64,000 bases of DNA from Anaerolineae bacterium (GTDB lineage Bacteria; Chloroflexota; Anaerolineae; UBA4142; SHND01), in the NCBI GenBank assembly GCA_020851635.1, contig JADZCJ010000015.1:1-64000 (forward strand). Direction: 5' to 3'. A model generated the notes under the pieces. The model was given only the letters and a program-made list of their open reading frames with translations, ran no database searches and was not told where the DNA came from. Position numbers and translations under genes: made by a program. Below are positions 42,683 through 50,305 of the stretch, piece after piece (the stretch's first letter is position 1; each line of letters starts with the position of its first letter).

Positions 42683-43654
42683 ATGTACTTTGATCTGCCG
42701 CTCGACCAACTGAAAACCTATGTCCCGCCGCGCAGCGAGCCGGCGGCGTTCGACTCGTTTTGGCAAAACACGCTGGCGCAAGCGCGCCGATTTCCATTGA
42801 ATCCGGTTTTTGAACGCGTGGATGTGGGGCTCGCGCGCATCGAAACATATGACGTCACCTTTAGCGGCTTTGCGGGTCAGCCCATCAAAGCGTGGTTGAA
42901 CCTCCCTGCCGACCGCAAGAGATCACTCCCTTGTCTTGTCGAATACATTGGTTATGGCGGCGGACGCGGCTTTGCGACCGATTGGCTTTTGTGGAGCAGC
43001 GTCGGCTATGCCCATTTCATCATGGACACGCGCGGGCAGGGCAGCGCGTGGCGCAGCGGTGACACCCCCGATTTCGAGACCGAACCGGGCAACCCCCACT
43101 TTCCCGGATTCATGTCGCGCGGTGTGCTCCATCCCGAAACCTATTATTATCGTCGCGTCTTTGCGGACGCCGTGCGCGCCATCGAGACCGCGCGGGCGCA
43201 TCCTGATGTGGATGGTTCACACATTGGCGTCACAGGTGTCAGCCAGGGTGGCGGCATTTCGCTCGCCGCCGCCGCGCTTGCCGACAATGTCGAAATTGTC
43301 ATGCCCGATGTCCCGTTCCTTTGCAATTTCAGCCGCGCCATCACAATCACCGACACCAGTCCGTATCTCGAACTGGCAAAATATCTTGAAACGCATCGCG
43401 ACCGGGTTGATCAGGTGATGGAAACGCTTGCATATTTTGACGGCATGAATTTCGCCCCCCGCGCCCGCGGCAGCGCGCTCTTTTCCACCGCGCTGATGGA
43501 CGAAATCTGCCCCCCCTCCACCGTCTTTTCCGCCTACAATCATTATGCAGGTCCCAAACAGATCAAGGTGTGGCAGTTTAACCACCACGAAGGCGGCGAA
43601 GGGTACCAGACACGGGAAAAAATAAAGTTCGTCACTGCACACTGGGCGCGATAG
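42683..43654 (+). CDS. Acetyl xylan esterase / cephalosporin-C deacetylase family (AXE1)
   Basis: A 323-residue alpha/beta hydrolase of the carbohydrate esterase family 7 group. The first lines (MYFDLPLDQLKTYVP, FDSFWQNTLAQARRFP) are typical of the family. The catalytic triad is visible: Ser187 in GVSQGGG, Asp273 in LMDEICPPS, His301/302 in FNHHEGG. These enzymes remove acetyl groups from xylo-oligosaccharides and some antibiotics; they act in the cytoplasm or are exported. No signal peptide here, so it is cytoplasmic. GAGGTGACC just upstream of the ATG serves as the ribosome-binding site. Confidence 0.9.
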   Translation: MYFDLPLDQLKTYVPPRSEPAAFDSFWQNTLAQARRFPLNPVFERVDVGLARIETYDVTFSGFAGQPIKAWLNLPADRKRSLPCLVEYIGYGGGRGFATDWLLWSSVGYAHFIMDTRGQGSAWRSGDTPDFETEPGNPHFPGFMSRGVLHPETYYYRRVFADAVRAIETARAHPDVDGSHIGVTGVSQGGGISLAAAALADNVEIVMPDVPFLCNFSRAITITDTSPYLELAKYLETHRDRVDQVMETLAYFDGMNFAPRARGSALFSTALMDEICPPSTVFSAYNHYAGPKQIKVWQFNHHEGGEGYQTREKIKFVTAHWAR

Positions 43655-43671
43655 ACGATGCCGTATCCCCC

Positions 43672-43699
43672 TTGAAACTTGTCATAACGGGGATATAAT
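43672..43699 (+). promoter_or_regulatory. Promoter of the 43799 gene
   Basis: TTGAAA (43672-43677), 16-base spacer, TATAAT (43694-43699). The leader is about 93 bases. Confidence 0.75.
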
Positions 43700-43717
43700 G
43701 GCTGACTTAAGGTCCAG

Positions 43718-43765
43718 GTATTTGCATCCCTGGTGTGACTCGGCGCCGGCGCGCAGTGCAAATAC
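43718..43765 (+). promoter_or_regulatory. Structured leader of the 43799 gene
   Basis: GTATTTGCA (43718-43726) pairs perfectly with TGCAAATAC (43757-43765). The 30-base loop holds a GC-rich inner palindrome (GGCGCCGGCGCGC). It lies between the promoter and the ribosome-binding site, as a regulatory RNA would. Confidence 0.4.
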
Positions 43766-43798
43766 ATCGTCCTTACCTACGCTATAAAGGAGCAGACA

Positions 43799-44131
43799 AT
43801 GGCACAATACACGAACGGTTTCGATTCCTATCAGGCATTCTATTACAGCGGTCCCACCCAACTACAAGCCGTCATTCAGGTCTATGCGGCGGGCGTTTTC
43901 AACGGACGGCTCGGTTTCTATCCCGATGCCGGTCCTGTCGTTCCCAACGGCGAAATTCAACCCACCGGCGTCAAAGTGCCAGCCATCAACTATCCGCTCA
44001 GTCGTTTTCAAGCCGTCATGGGGATGCTGCGCTACGAAAAACCCCTCTATATTTTTCTAGACACCTCCAACGGCATCGGCTTTTTGGGAACCTCACAACT
44101 GGAGCCCGTCGGCGAACAAGAAGGCAAATAA
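43799..44131 (+). CDS. Small protein of unknown function (110 residues)
   Basis: A 110-residue soluble protein. SYQAFYYSGPTQLQAVIQVYAA and GVFNGRLGFYPDAGPVVPNGEIQP suggest beta strands with tight turns; the C-terminal YIFLDTSNGIGFLGTSQLEPVGE is also strand-like. No known family. The start has AAAGGAG seven bases upstream, and the promoter at 43672 plus structured leader indicate a regulated single gene. The terminator at 44153-44193 follows. Confidence 0.7.
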   Translation: MAQYTNGFDSYQAFYYSGPTQLQAVIQVYAAGVFNGRLGFYPDAGPVVPNGEIQPTGVKVPAINYPLSRFQAVMGMLRYEKPLYIFLDTSNGIGFLGTSQLEPVGEQEGK

Positions 44132-44152
44132 TGACCCTTGGCGTTGGGGAAA

Positions 44153-44193
44153 CAAAAAAAACTGCTCGCGATTGAACTGCGAGCAGTTTTTTG
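44153..44193. terminator. Bidirectional Rho-independent terminator
   Basis: A stem of about 14 bp with the core ACTGCTCGC/GCGAGCAGT, nine-base loop, and A- and T-runs on either side. It is shared by convergent genes. Confidence 0.9.
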
Positions 44194-44210
44194 TTTCACT
44201 TTATTTCTTC

Positions 44211-47075
44211 TCAAGGACACACCACGTTAAACGTAGACTGGTTCGAGACCAGCGCATTGGGACTCGAAACGCTGATTTGTACCCATTGAGGCGGGAGTAT
44301 CAGCGGTCCCGGTCCAAAGTTCCATACGTGATTGACCACTTGTGACCCTGCTGCGGCAAACACCAGGGGCGGTAATGGACCAGACCCGCCGCCATCACTT
44401 TGCTGCCATTCATACGTCACATTGGTCGGACCATCCACGGTGATTGTGCCGGTAAAGCTCACTACGCCCGGACATGCGGCGAGCACGGGCGGAAGCGCGG
44501 GGTCGGCGACCGCGCTCGTCACTTGCGATGGCGGCAGCGGCGTCAACGTTGGCGTAAAGGTCGGCGTCAGGGTGATGGGCGGACAATTCAGACTAAAGTT
44601 CGCCTGGTTCGAATCCGTCGCATTCGGCGAAAGCACCTTGATCTGTCCCCAACCATTCGCAATAAAGCCGGGTATGCCGATGGTGTAGGGTTCCGTTGCG
44701 ACCGGCTGCGTGCCCGCGGCGAGGAATGTCAGCACCTGTACGGGTCCCACGTATCCGTCATTGCGTATCCATTGATACGTCACGTTGCCTGCCGCGTTGG
44801 TTGTGATCGTCCCATCAAAATTGAACGTTTGCGGACAGCTCGTGCTTGAAGTGGGCGCAACGGTCGCCACTACATTCAATACGGCAAAGGGCGGCAGTGT
44901 CGCAGTCGAGGTCGCGGTTGCCGTCGGCGTAAAGGTCGGCGCGCCACAGCTTAGCGTCAGGTTCGCTTGTGGCGATAACAAAGCATTCGGCGAAATGATT
45001 TGCAGCCGCGCCCAACCACCGGTTGTAAAATTCAGAGACCACGAGTCAGGCACCACATTTTGCGTTCCCGCAAAGGCGAACGGCAGGGACTGAATCGGAC
45101 CCAGCGTCCCGTCACTACGCTCCCAGCGATATGTCACCGAGCCCGCGCCGTTGGTCGTGATCGTCCCATTAAAAATAAATGTCTGCGGACATGTGTTGCT
45201 AAACGACGGCGCAACAAATGTGTTGGTATTGATTACGGCAAAGGACGGCGGGAAGGTTGCCGTTGGCGTAAAGGTCGGCGTTATGACCGGCGCCTGTCCA
45301 AACCCAAAGTTAAAGCCCGGCACCACACCGCACCCGCCAATGAATACGGGAATGGTTGTCGCGGTCGTCGCAAACCACGCCGGCGGCACATTCGCAATCA
45401 CCTTGTAACTGCCAAACGGGATATCGGTAAAGCGATAATTGCCAAACGCATCTGTTGCCGTCACGCTGATCACCGAATTGGTTTGCGTCTGCAAGTTAAT
45501 GACGACGCCCGAAAGCCCTGGTTCGCTCGGTTCGCGGATACCGTTGCCGTTCAAGTCGTTATAAGCCAGACCGGACAAACCGCCGCGGCTACACGGCGTG
45601 ACGGTCGCAAACGGCGGCGGCGGCAGGAACGTCGGCGGCGGCGGGAAGGTTGGAAATGGCGGCGTGATCGTCGCAAACGGCGGGGTCGGAGTGCCAATCA
45701 CAACGATGGGCGTCACGGTCGCGACTTGTGACGTCACAGGCACGATGGGCGTCACACTCGCAACCGGCACAATCGGGGTGACACTGGCTAAACCATCGGG
45801 CGTGATCGCGGGCGTGCTCGTGCCCGCGGCGACGACAAAGAATGTCCAGGAAACCTCTGCTGTGTTTCCCGTCTGGTCCACCAATACAACCTTGACAATG
45901 TGCGAACCGACATCCAGCGGTCCGGTCCACGCCACCGTATTGTTTACAAACTGCGGGACCACCTGTCTGCCGTCAATTTCCATGGTGGTGCGCGTTTGGT
46001 CCAGCGGGCTTGGACCCTCATACACGGCATAGACATTGATTTCCTCGCCCTGTTGAATGGTCTGGCCGTTTGGCGGCTGCGTGCCGGTGACAACGGGCTT
46101 GTTGCGGTTCTGCGTCAGCACAAAGATGGCGCCGCACAAGAGCAGCGCCAGCGCCACACCCAACAACGCGGCGAGCGCCGATGTGGGCAGACCGCCGAAC
46201 CTTGAACTTGCTGCGGGTTTTTCATACGGCGCGGGCGCGGGCATCACTTTGACCGGAGGCAAAGGTTCTGCTTGCGCGGAAGCCGCTGCGACAAAAGCAG
46301 TCGGAGGAGGCACGCTCCCTTCGCCGGCGGCTGCGGCCACCGCCGCGCCACCCAAGACCGCGCCGGCCGCCAGATCACCGGTCGTGCGCGTGGTAGACGG
46401 CGGACTTGTCGCCTCCACAACATGCCGTCGAATTTGTTGTTTCAACGATTCGGGGAATTCAATGACGGGCAAAAAGCCAAATAACGAGCCGCCTTCGATA
46501 GGCAAACGCCGGCGCGCATTCCACACCGTATCCGTGTTGATGCGGTCCGACGTCGGGCGACCTTCGGCGCGCGCCTGCGCGTCGTAAATGCGGTTAAAGG
46601 ACTTGCGCGCTTCTTCAATCAAGCGCGCCAGGTCGGTGCGATTGACTCCGAGGGCGCGCGCCTTTTCTGACGGCGAGAGGGGTTGCAGCTCTTCTGTGAT
46701 GAGCACGGCGCGAAAAAAGCCGGGCATGGCGCGCGCGGCTTTCCACACATCGCCTTGCAGTCCGGGTTGAATCGGTTCATCACTCGGCGGCAGTCCATCC
46801 AGCCAGCCGCGCTGCCGCAGCCAGTCAAGCCCGGACTCGCGCGCGATGCTGTAAAGCCAGCCGCGCACCGAATCGCGCGGTTGAAAGCCCGCGGCCGCGC
46901 CGGGCACGCGCAGCATCACCTGGTCCAAAAGCCGAGCGGCTTGATCGCGGTCTCCGACGAGGCGCGCCAAATAATCGTACAGGTCCGCGCTGTAGCGGTC
47001 AAAAAGCTGTGCCAGCGCCTCGCGGCGTCCCTGGCCAATATATTGAACGAGTTCTTGATCGGTGGGGCTCGACAT
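44211..47075 (-). CDS. Sigma-factor-like protein with one membrane span and extracellular repeats
   Basis: A 954-residue protein. Residues 1-165 look like an ECF sigma factor: region 2 (LAQLFDRYSADLYDYLARLVG, then RGWLYSIARESGLDWLRQRG) and region 4 (PLSPSEKARALGVNRTDLARLIEEARKS). A single span (about 300-321) follows after a low-complexity linker. Outside are an Ig-like domain (330-420), a Pro/Thr linker, an SdrD-B-like domain (about 505-580, GLAYNDLNGNGIREPSEPGL), and three repeats of about 115 residues with TCPQTFIFNGTITT-type motifs. Topology predicts a cytoplasmic sigma domain tethered to a surface stalk. Alternatively the sigma part is a degenerate regulator. ATG at 47075; TTG at 47090 is the longer option. 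Ends at a shared terminator. Confidence 0.75.
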   Translation of the reverse strand: MSSPTDQELVQYIGQGRREALAQLFDRYSADLYDYLARLVGDRDQAARLLDQVMLRVPGAAAGFQPRDSVRGWLYSIARESGLDWLRQRGWLDGLPPSDEPIQPGLQGDVWKAARAMPGFFRAVLITEELQPLSPSEKARALGVNRTDLARLIEEARKSFNRIYDAQARAEGRPTSDRINTDTVWNARRRLPIEGGSLFGFLPVIEFPESLKQQIRRHVVEATSPPSTTRTTGDLAAGAVLGGAAVAAAAGEGSVPPPTAFVAAASAQAEPLPPVKVMPAPAPYEKPAASSRFGGLPTSALAALLGVALALLLCGAIFVLTQNRNKPVVTGTQPPNGQTIQQGEEINVYAVYEGPSPLDQTRTTMEIDGRQVVPQFVNNTVAWTGPLDVGSHIVKVVLVDQTGNTAEVSWTFFVVAAGTSTPAITPDGLASVTPIVPVASVTPIVPVTSQVATVTPIVVIGTPTPPFATITPPFPTFPPPPTFLPPPPFATVTPCSRGGLSGLAYNDLNGNGIREPSEPGLSGVVINLQTQTNSVISVTATDAFGNYRFTDIPFGSYKVIANVPPAWFATTATTIPVFIGGCGVVPGFNFGFGQAPVITPTFTPTATFPPSFAVINTNTFVAPSFSNTCPQTFIFNGTITTNGAGSVTYRWERSDGTLGPIQSLPFAFAGTQNVVPDSWSLNFTTGGWARLQIISPNALLSPQANLTLSCGAPTFTPTATATSTATLPPFAVLNVVATVAPTSSTSCPQTFNFDGTITTNAAGNVTYQWIRNDGYVGPVQVLTFLAAGTQPVATEPYTIGIPGFIANGWGQIKVLSPNATDSNQANFSLNCPPITLTPTFTPTLTPLPPSQVTSAVADPALPPVLAACPGVVSFTGTITVDGPTNVTYEWQQSDGGGSGPLPPLVFAAAGSQVVNHVWNFGPGPLILPPQWVQISVSSPNALVSNQSTFNVVCP

Positions 47076-47185
47076 AAGGCAACAATGCAAATTCTATCAC
47101 ACGCCCGCGCGCCTGACAATAGCGGTAAATTACAGAATGAAAATGTACAAATGACAAACTGCTGACATCAGACCTGTCTCGTATA

Positions 47186-47253
47186 GATGGGGTTCCCTCG
47201 CCCGATCTGGAAGGGGGGCAGTCCCATGCCGAAAATGGGCGGGACACCCCATC
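47186..47253. repeat. Inverted repeat next to the flippase gene
   Basis: GATGGGGT (47186-47193) and ACCCCATC (47246-47253) bracket a region with a second internal pairing (GTCCCATG/ATGGGCGGGAC). It may be a terminator or a relic element; no T-tract on either strand. Confidence 0.4.
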
Positions 47254-47260
47254 ACCTGCA

Positions 47261-48262
47261 TTATGCGTTTTCCAGCGAAACCTCGCCCCGGCTCGATTTT
47301 TGCAGCTGTCCGAGCGACAAACCCAGACGCCAGGTAAAGACAAGTCCGAGAATTACGACCGGGATAATCAGCGCGGCGTGCAAGAGCAGCACATAGCTTG
47401 CCGCCACATTCACATTCACGCCAAACAGTTCGAGAATATAGCGAATTGGCGCATCAAACACACCAATATAGCCCGGAGTCGAAGGCACAATCGTCACCAG
47501 GTTTGCCACCGCAGTTGCAAGCACAAACACCGCAAACGATGCCGTGATCCCAAAACCGATTGCCAGCACCGCGTACATGCCCGCTTCGCATATCCATGCC
47601 AGGAGGGAAAAGACAAACGCCAGAAACGCATCCAGAGGATTTCGCAAGACCGAAAGTCCGTGAAAGAACGAATCAACCAGCTTGAGCCCGCGCCCACCCC
47701 ATTTTTCCGGCAGCCGCCCCATCATCGCATGAATCAACCCGTCAAAGCGTTGGCGAAATCCCGCAGCCATGACCAAAATCAAAATGACCACTGCAAACAA
47801 TACCGTGCCAACCAGCAACAGGGTGCGGATCCAATCCGGCAAGGGCAAAAAGAAAGAGGCGATGCCGATAAAAAACAGCATCGTCACCCCGTCAAATACG
47901 CGTTCCAGCACAATAGTGACCAACGTGGATGCTTTGCTGATCTGTTCTGTCTCGCCCAAAATATAGGCGCGTGCCAGTTCGCCAATCCGAAAAGGCAAGA
48001 GATCATTGACCATATAGCCGATCACGGTCACCTGAAACAAGTGATTGATGCTGATGGGTTTGATCGAACGCAGCAGGAAATGCCAGCGAATCGCGCGCAT
48101 CAGCACACCGACAAAATAGAGCGCCAGCGCCGGCACCAGGAACCAGTAGTTGGCGGTCCGAAAGACCTCCGCCAACGTCCGCAGATCCGTCCCATAAAAA
48201 ACCAGCGTGAGCAGCGCCAAACTGATGATTATGCCTATCCAAAGCGTTTTGTTTCTGAGCAT
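47261..48262 (-). CDS. LPG synthase TM/UPF0104-type flippase-like membrane protein
   Basis: A 333-residue polytopic membrane protein of the lysylphosphatidylglycerol-synthase transmembrane/UPF0104 family (also AglD-like). The pattern RAIRWHFLLRSIKPISINHLFQVTVIGYMVNDLLPFRIGELARAYI is diagnostic, with SFFHGLSVLRNP and VPSTPGYIGVFDAPIRYILELFGV in the C-terminal half. Eight or so spans. Members act as lipid flippases or lipid-linked sugar translocases; the ligand is unknown. It is a single gene from a leaderless promoter (TTGGAA-17-TACACT seven bases from the ATG at 48262). Confidence 0.85.
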   Translation of the reverse strand: MLRNKTLWIGIIISLALLTLVFYGTDLRTLAEVFRTANYWFLVPALALYFVGVLMRAIRWHFLLRSIKPISINHLFQVTVIGYMVNDLLPFRIGELARAYILGETEQISKASTLVTIVLERVFDGVTMLFFIGIASFFLPLPDWIRTLLLVGTVLFAVVILILVMAAGFRQRFDGLIHAMMGRLPEKWGGRGLKLVDSFFHGLSVLRNPLDAFLAFVFSLLAWICEAGMYAVLAIGFGITASFAVFVLATAVANLVTIVPSTPGYIGVFDAPIRYILELFGVNVNVAASYVLLLHAALIIPVVILGLVFTWRLGLSLGQLQKSSRGEVSLENA

Positions 48263-48269
48263 ACGGACG

Positions 48270-48298
48270 AGTGTAACATAGTCAATTGCCAGTTCCAA
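48270..48298 (-). promoter_or_regulatory. Promoter of the flippase-like gene, leaderless type
   Basis: Minus strand TTGGAA (48298-48293), 17-base spacer, TACACT (48275-48270), seven bases to the ATG. Confidence 0.7.
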
Positions 48299-48333
48299 GT
48301 TGCCCGCGCTCTGTCAAAAGGACTGAAAACAAA

Positions 48334-48369
48334 ACGCCGTTTTTTGCCTGTGCAGGCAAAAAACGGCGT
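48334..48369. terminator. Perfect 17-bp hairpin between two minus-strand genes
   Basis: ACGCCG followed by T6 and GCCTG (48334-48350) pairs exactly with its complement at 48353-48369. The T-run lies inside the stem. It follows the stop of the SWIM gene and could stop transcripts in both directions. Confidence 0.6.
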
Positions 48370-48400
48370 GTCTATTTATGGATTCTTTGCGGCTTGATAC

Positions 48401-48664
48401 CTACGCTGCGCTGGGAACGGTCTCTTGCTCCATCTCGACCATCATGCCTTCCAAAAGGTATTCCATCGCTTTTGTATGACTACACCATTGGTGCATCTCA
48501 AAGTAATGGCAGTTGCATTGCCATTGCCCGTGATCAAAACCCACCACGTGCGAATCGTTGTCGCCGTTGATGGTCGCATTGAATTGATCAAAGATGATGC
48601 GCCCGCGCGCTTCATTGGCATAGCGCCGTGCTTTTTCGATTTTGCCGATCATGCTCGAATCCAT
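48401..48664 (-). CDS. SWIM zinc-finger protein
   Basis: An 87-residue protein. The C-terminal half carries the SWIM motif: CNCHYFEMHQWCSHTKAMEYLL (CxC...CxH). SWIM fingers bind DNA or proteins and occur in transposases, recombination factors and ubiquitin-type ligases; here it stands alone. A strong ribosome-binding site (AGGAGG) precedes the ATG at 48664. A perfect TTGACA-17-TATACT promoter lies 340 bases upstream with a terminator-like hairpin between them, so it may be attenuated (see findings). Confidence 0.8.
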   Translation of the reverse strand: MDSSMIGKIEKARRYANEARGRIIFDQFNATINGDNDSHVVGFDHGQWQCNCHYFEMHQWCSHTKAMEYLLEGMMVEMEQETVPSAA

Positions 48665-48823
48665 CGGACACCCTCCTTGAGTTGATGGGCTTGCAAATGT
48701 CTCGAACCGTAGAACCTATGCGGCAGCATTACCTCGCAAGTGACAAACCCGTTGTCTGACACTGCATCCTGCGCGCGGCAGAGCGCGTTGCGGCTCGCGG
48801 GGAATCCGGCGGGTTGCCGGGAA

Positions 48824-48853
48824 ACAAAAAACCCAGACGCATAGCGCGCCTGG
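48824..48853 (-). terminator. Terminator-like hairpin in the SWIM leader
   Basis: Minus-strand CCAGGCGC (48853-48846) pairs with GCGTCTGG (48840-48833), one G-T pair, then T6. It is a possible attenuator or end of a small RNA. Confidence 0.6.
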
Positions 48854-49001
48854 ATTTCAAAAATTGTCACGTGAGAGCGTACACTCTGACTCGCCGCATT
48901 TGACCTCACAATAACCTCGCCGTCAATCGCTGCCATTTGTATTTATGACGTTTTTTTCATGCATTTTGTTGCATTGACAGCTTGACCGCAACGGCAATGC
49001 C

Positions 49002-49030
49002 AGTATAGGGTCTTTCAATCACGATGTCAA
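49002..49030 (-). promoter_or_regulatory. Strong sigma70-type promoter, minus strand
   Basis: TTGACA (49030-49025), 17-base spacer, TATACT (49007-49002): consensus -35, near-consensus -10. The nearest gene is 340 bases downstream. Confidence 0.8.
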
Positions 49031-49186
49031 TAGCCGCGCGGCACTGTTTCAATTTTCTAATCGAATTCTAAAGAAAAACGGCAAACGGAGAAACCGCCCC
49101 TCTATGTTTTATTGTATAATTGGCGCGCTCCGCAGGAATTTGCTCGCGTTCACTACAAAATTGTGTGTGCGCGGGCGCGCCGTCCT

Positions 49187-49795
49187 ATGCATAATCGAAC
49201 TTTTTTGATTCTGATCCTGGTGCTCTCATGTGCGCTGCTGGTCGCCGGCGGCGTGTTCATCGGCGCCGCCCTTTATTTGCAGGGACGCGCACCCGCCATT
49301 GCCGCCTTTCCAACCGCGCCTTCTGCGGGCAACCTCTTGCTCACTCCCGAGGCATCCGGCGGCATGCCTCAGGTCGGTGATCCCGCCCCCGATTTCACCG
49401 TCGCCACTCTGGACGAAAAACCACTCAAATTGTCCGATTTTCGCGGCAAACCGGTTATGCTCAATTTTTGGGCTTCCTGGTGCGGACCTTGTACCGCCGA
49501 AATGAAAAACATTGAAGCCGTGTATCAAAAACACATCAATGAAGATGTTGTTATTTTGGGCGTAAATCAGGGCGAAGGCGCCGAGACGATCAAAGGGTAT
49601 AGCGAGTTGTGGAAATTGAACTTTCGGCTTGTTCGTGACCAGGGCGACATGGCATCGCGACTCTATCAAGTGCGTGCTCTGCCGACCACGGTTTTCGTGG
49701 ACGCCGATGGCAACATTCACGAAATTCACGTCGGCGGTCCAATCACTGTGGAATTTATCGAAAAGCGCATCAACAAACTGTTGGGCCAAGAGTAG
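49187..49795 (+). CDS. Membrane-anchored thioredoxin-like (TlpA/ResA) protein
   Basis: A 202-residue thiol-disulfide oxidoreductase. An N-terminal signal-anchor (residues 5-30, FLILILVLSCALLVAGGVF) holds the thioredoxin domain outside. The domain starts GDPAPDFTVATLDEKPLKL and has active site Cys99 and Cys102 (WASWCGPC), with the cis-proline loop in VRALPTTVFVD. Such proteins reduce cytochrome c or other exported thiols, or act as peroxiredoxin-like TlpA. ATG at 49187. A TATAAT box is about 65 bases upstream. Confidence 0.9.
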   Translation: MHNRTFLILILVLSCALLVAGGVFIGAALYLQGRAPAIAAFPTAPSAGNLLLTPEASGGMPQVGDPAPDFTVATLDEKPLKLSDFRGKPVMLNFWASWCGPCTAEMKNIEAVYQKHINEDVVILGVNQGEGAETIKGYSELWKLNFRLVRDQGDMASRLYQVRALPTTVFVDADGNIHEIHVGGPITVEFIEKRINKLLGQE

Positions 49796-49837
49796 CCGAT
49801 TCTCACCCCTTGCAAATATAAAGTCAGAGAGGCACAA

Positions 49838-50152
49838 GTGCAGGAAATTCTATCCAATCTCCAACAATGGCAAGCGCGCGGTGACGAGACCGCCCTTGCG
49901 ACGGTCACCTGGACGGCCGGTTCCACCCCGCGCACGATCGGCGCAAAAATGGCGATCAACTCGCGCGGTGAATTTGTCGGCTCGGTCAGCGGCGGCTGTG
50001 TCGAAGGCGCGGTGATTGATGAGGCGCGCCAGGTCATCAGGACCGGCAGACCCAAACTCGTCAGTTACGGCATCTCGGACGACATGGCATGGGATGTCGG
50101 ACTGGCTTGCGGCGGCAGTATTCGAGTATTTATCGAAAAAGTCCAGTCTTGA
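49838..50152 (+). CDS. XdhC/CoxI family protein, N-terminal domain only
   Basis: A 104-residue protein carrying only the N-terminal XdhC/CoxI domain: RGDETALATVTWTAGSTPRT, then VGSVSGGCVEGAVIDEARQV and LACGGSIRVFIE. XdhC proteins insert a sulfur ligand into molybdenum cofactor for xanthine dehydrogenase-type enzymes. GTG start with AGAGAGG upstream. The usual Rossmann half is encoded separately at 50306. A hairpin element lies between them. Confidence 0.8.
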   Translation: MQEILSNLQQWQARGDETALATVTWTAGSTPRTIGAKMAINSRGEFVGSVSGGCVEGAVIDEARQVIRTGRPKLVSYGISDDMAWDVGLACGGSIRVFIEKVQS

Positions 50153-50191
50153 TGATCACGCCCTGTTGTGGGGCAAAACTCTTTGTGATTA

Positions 50192-50289
50192 CAACGCATT
50201 TCAAAAATTTCGAGCCATTTGAGCTTCAAGCTGGGCAAGCCGCAAATGTCTATTATGAACGCCCATTCCCGCATTTTTGAAATACGTTG
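50192..50289. mobile_element. Palindromic element P2 between the two xdhC genes
   Basis: CAACGCATTTCAAAAA (50192-50207) pairs with TTTTTGAAATACGTTG (50274-50289), one mismatch, around a 66-base centre. The sequence outside the arms is partly similar (GTGATTACAACG against the complement of GCAAGCATTG). It looks like a small transposed or inverted-repeat element. Confidence 0.5.
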
Positions 50290-50305
50290 CAAGCATTGAT
50301 GCTCT

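Larger units (their letters stand above)
48665..49186. other. Intergenic region with a leader for the SWIM gene
   Basis: A 522-base gap. On the minus strand it holds the promoter at 49002-49030, a transcript of about 170 bases and a terminator-like hairpin (48824-48853). On the plus strand a TATAAT box (49115-49120) serves the TlpA-like gene. Otherwise no gene is seen; a minus-strand open frame starting at 48936 overlaps the SWIM start and is not convincing. Confidence 0.5.

Noticed and set aside
47300-48397. A 365-codon open frame on the plus strand
   Set aside because: Antisense of the flippase-like gene; very rich in Gln, Arg, His and Lys, as expected from a reversed membrane protein.
48649-48936. 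A 95-codon minus-strand open frame upstream of the SWIM gene
   Set aside because: Contains the terminator-like hairpin, overlaps the SWIM start, and lacks a ribosome-binding site and coding character.
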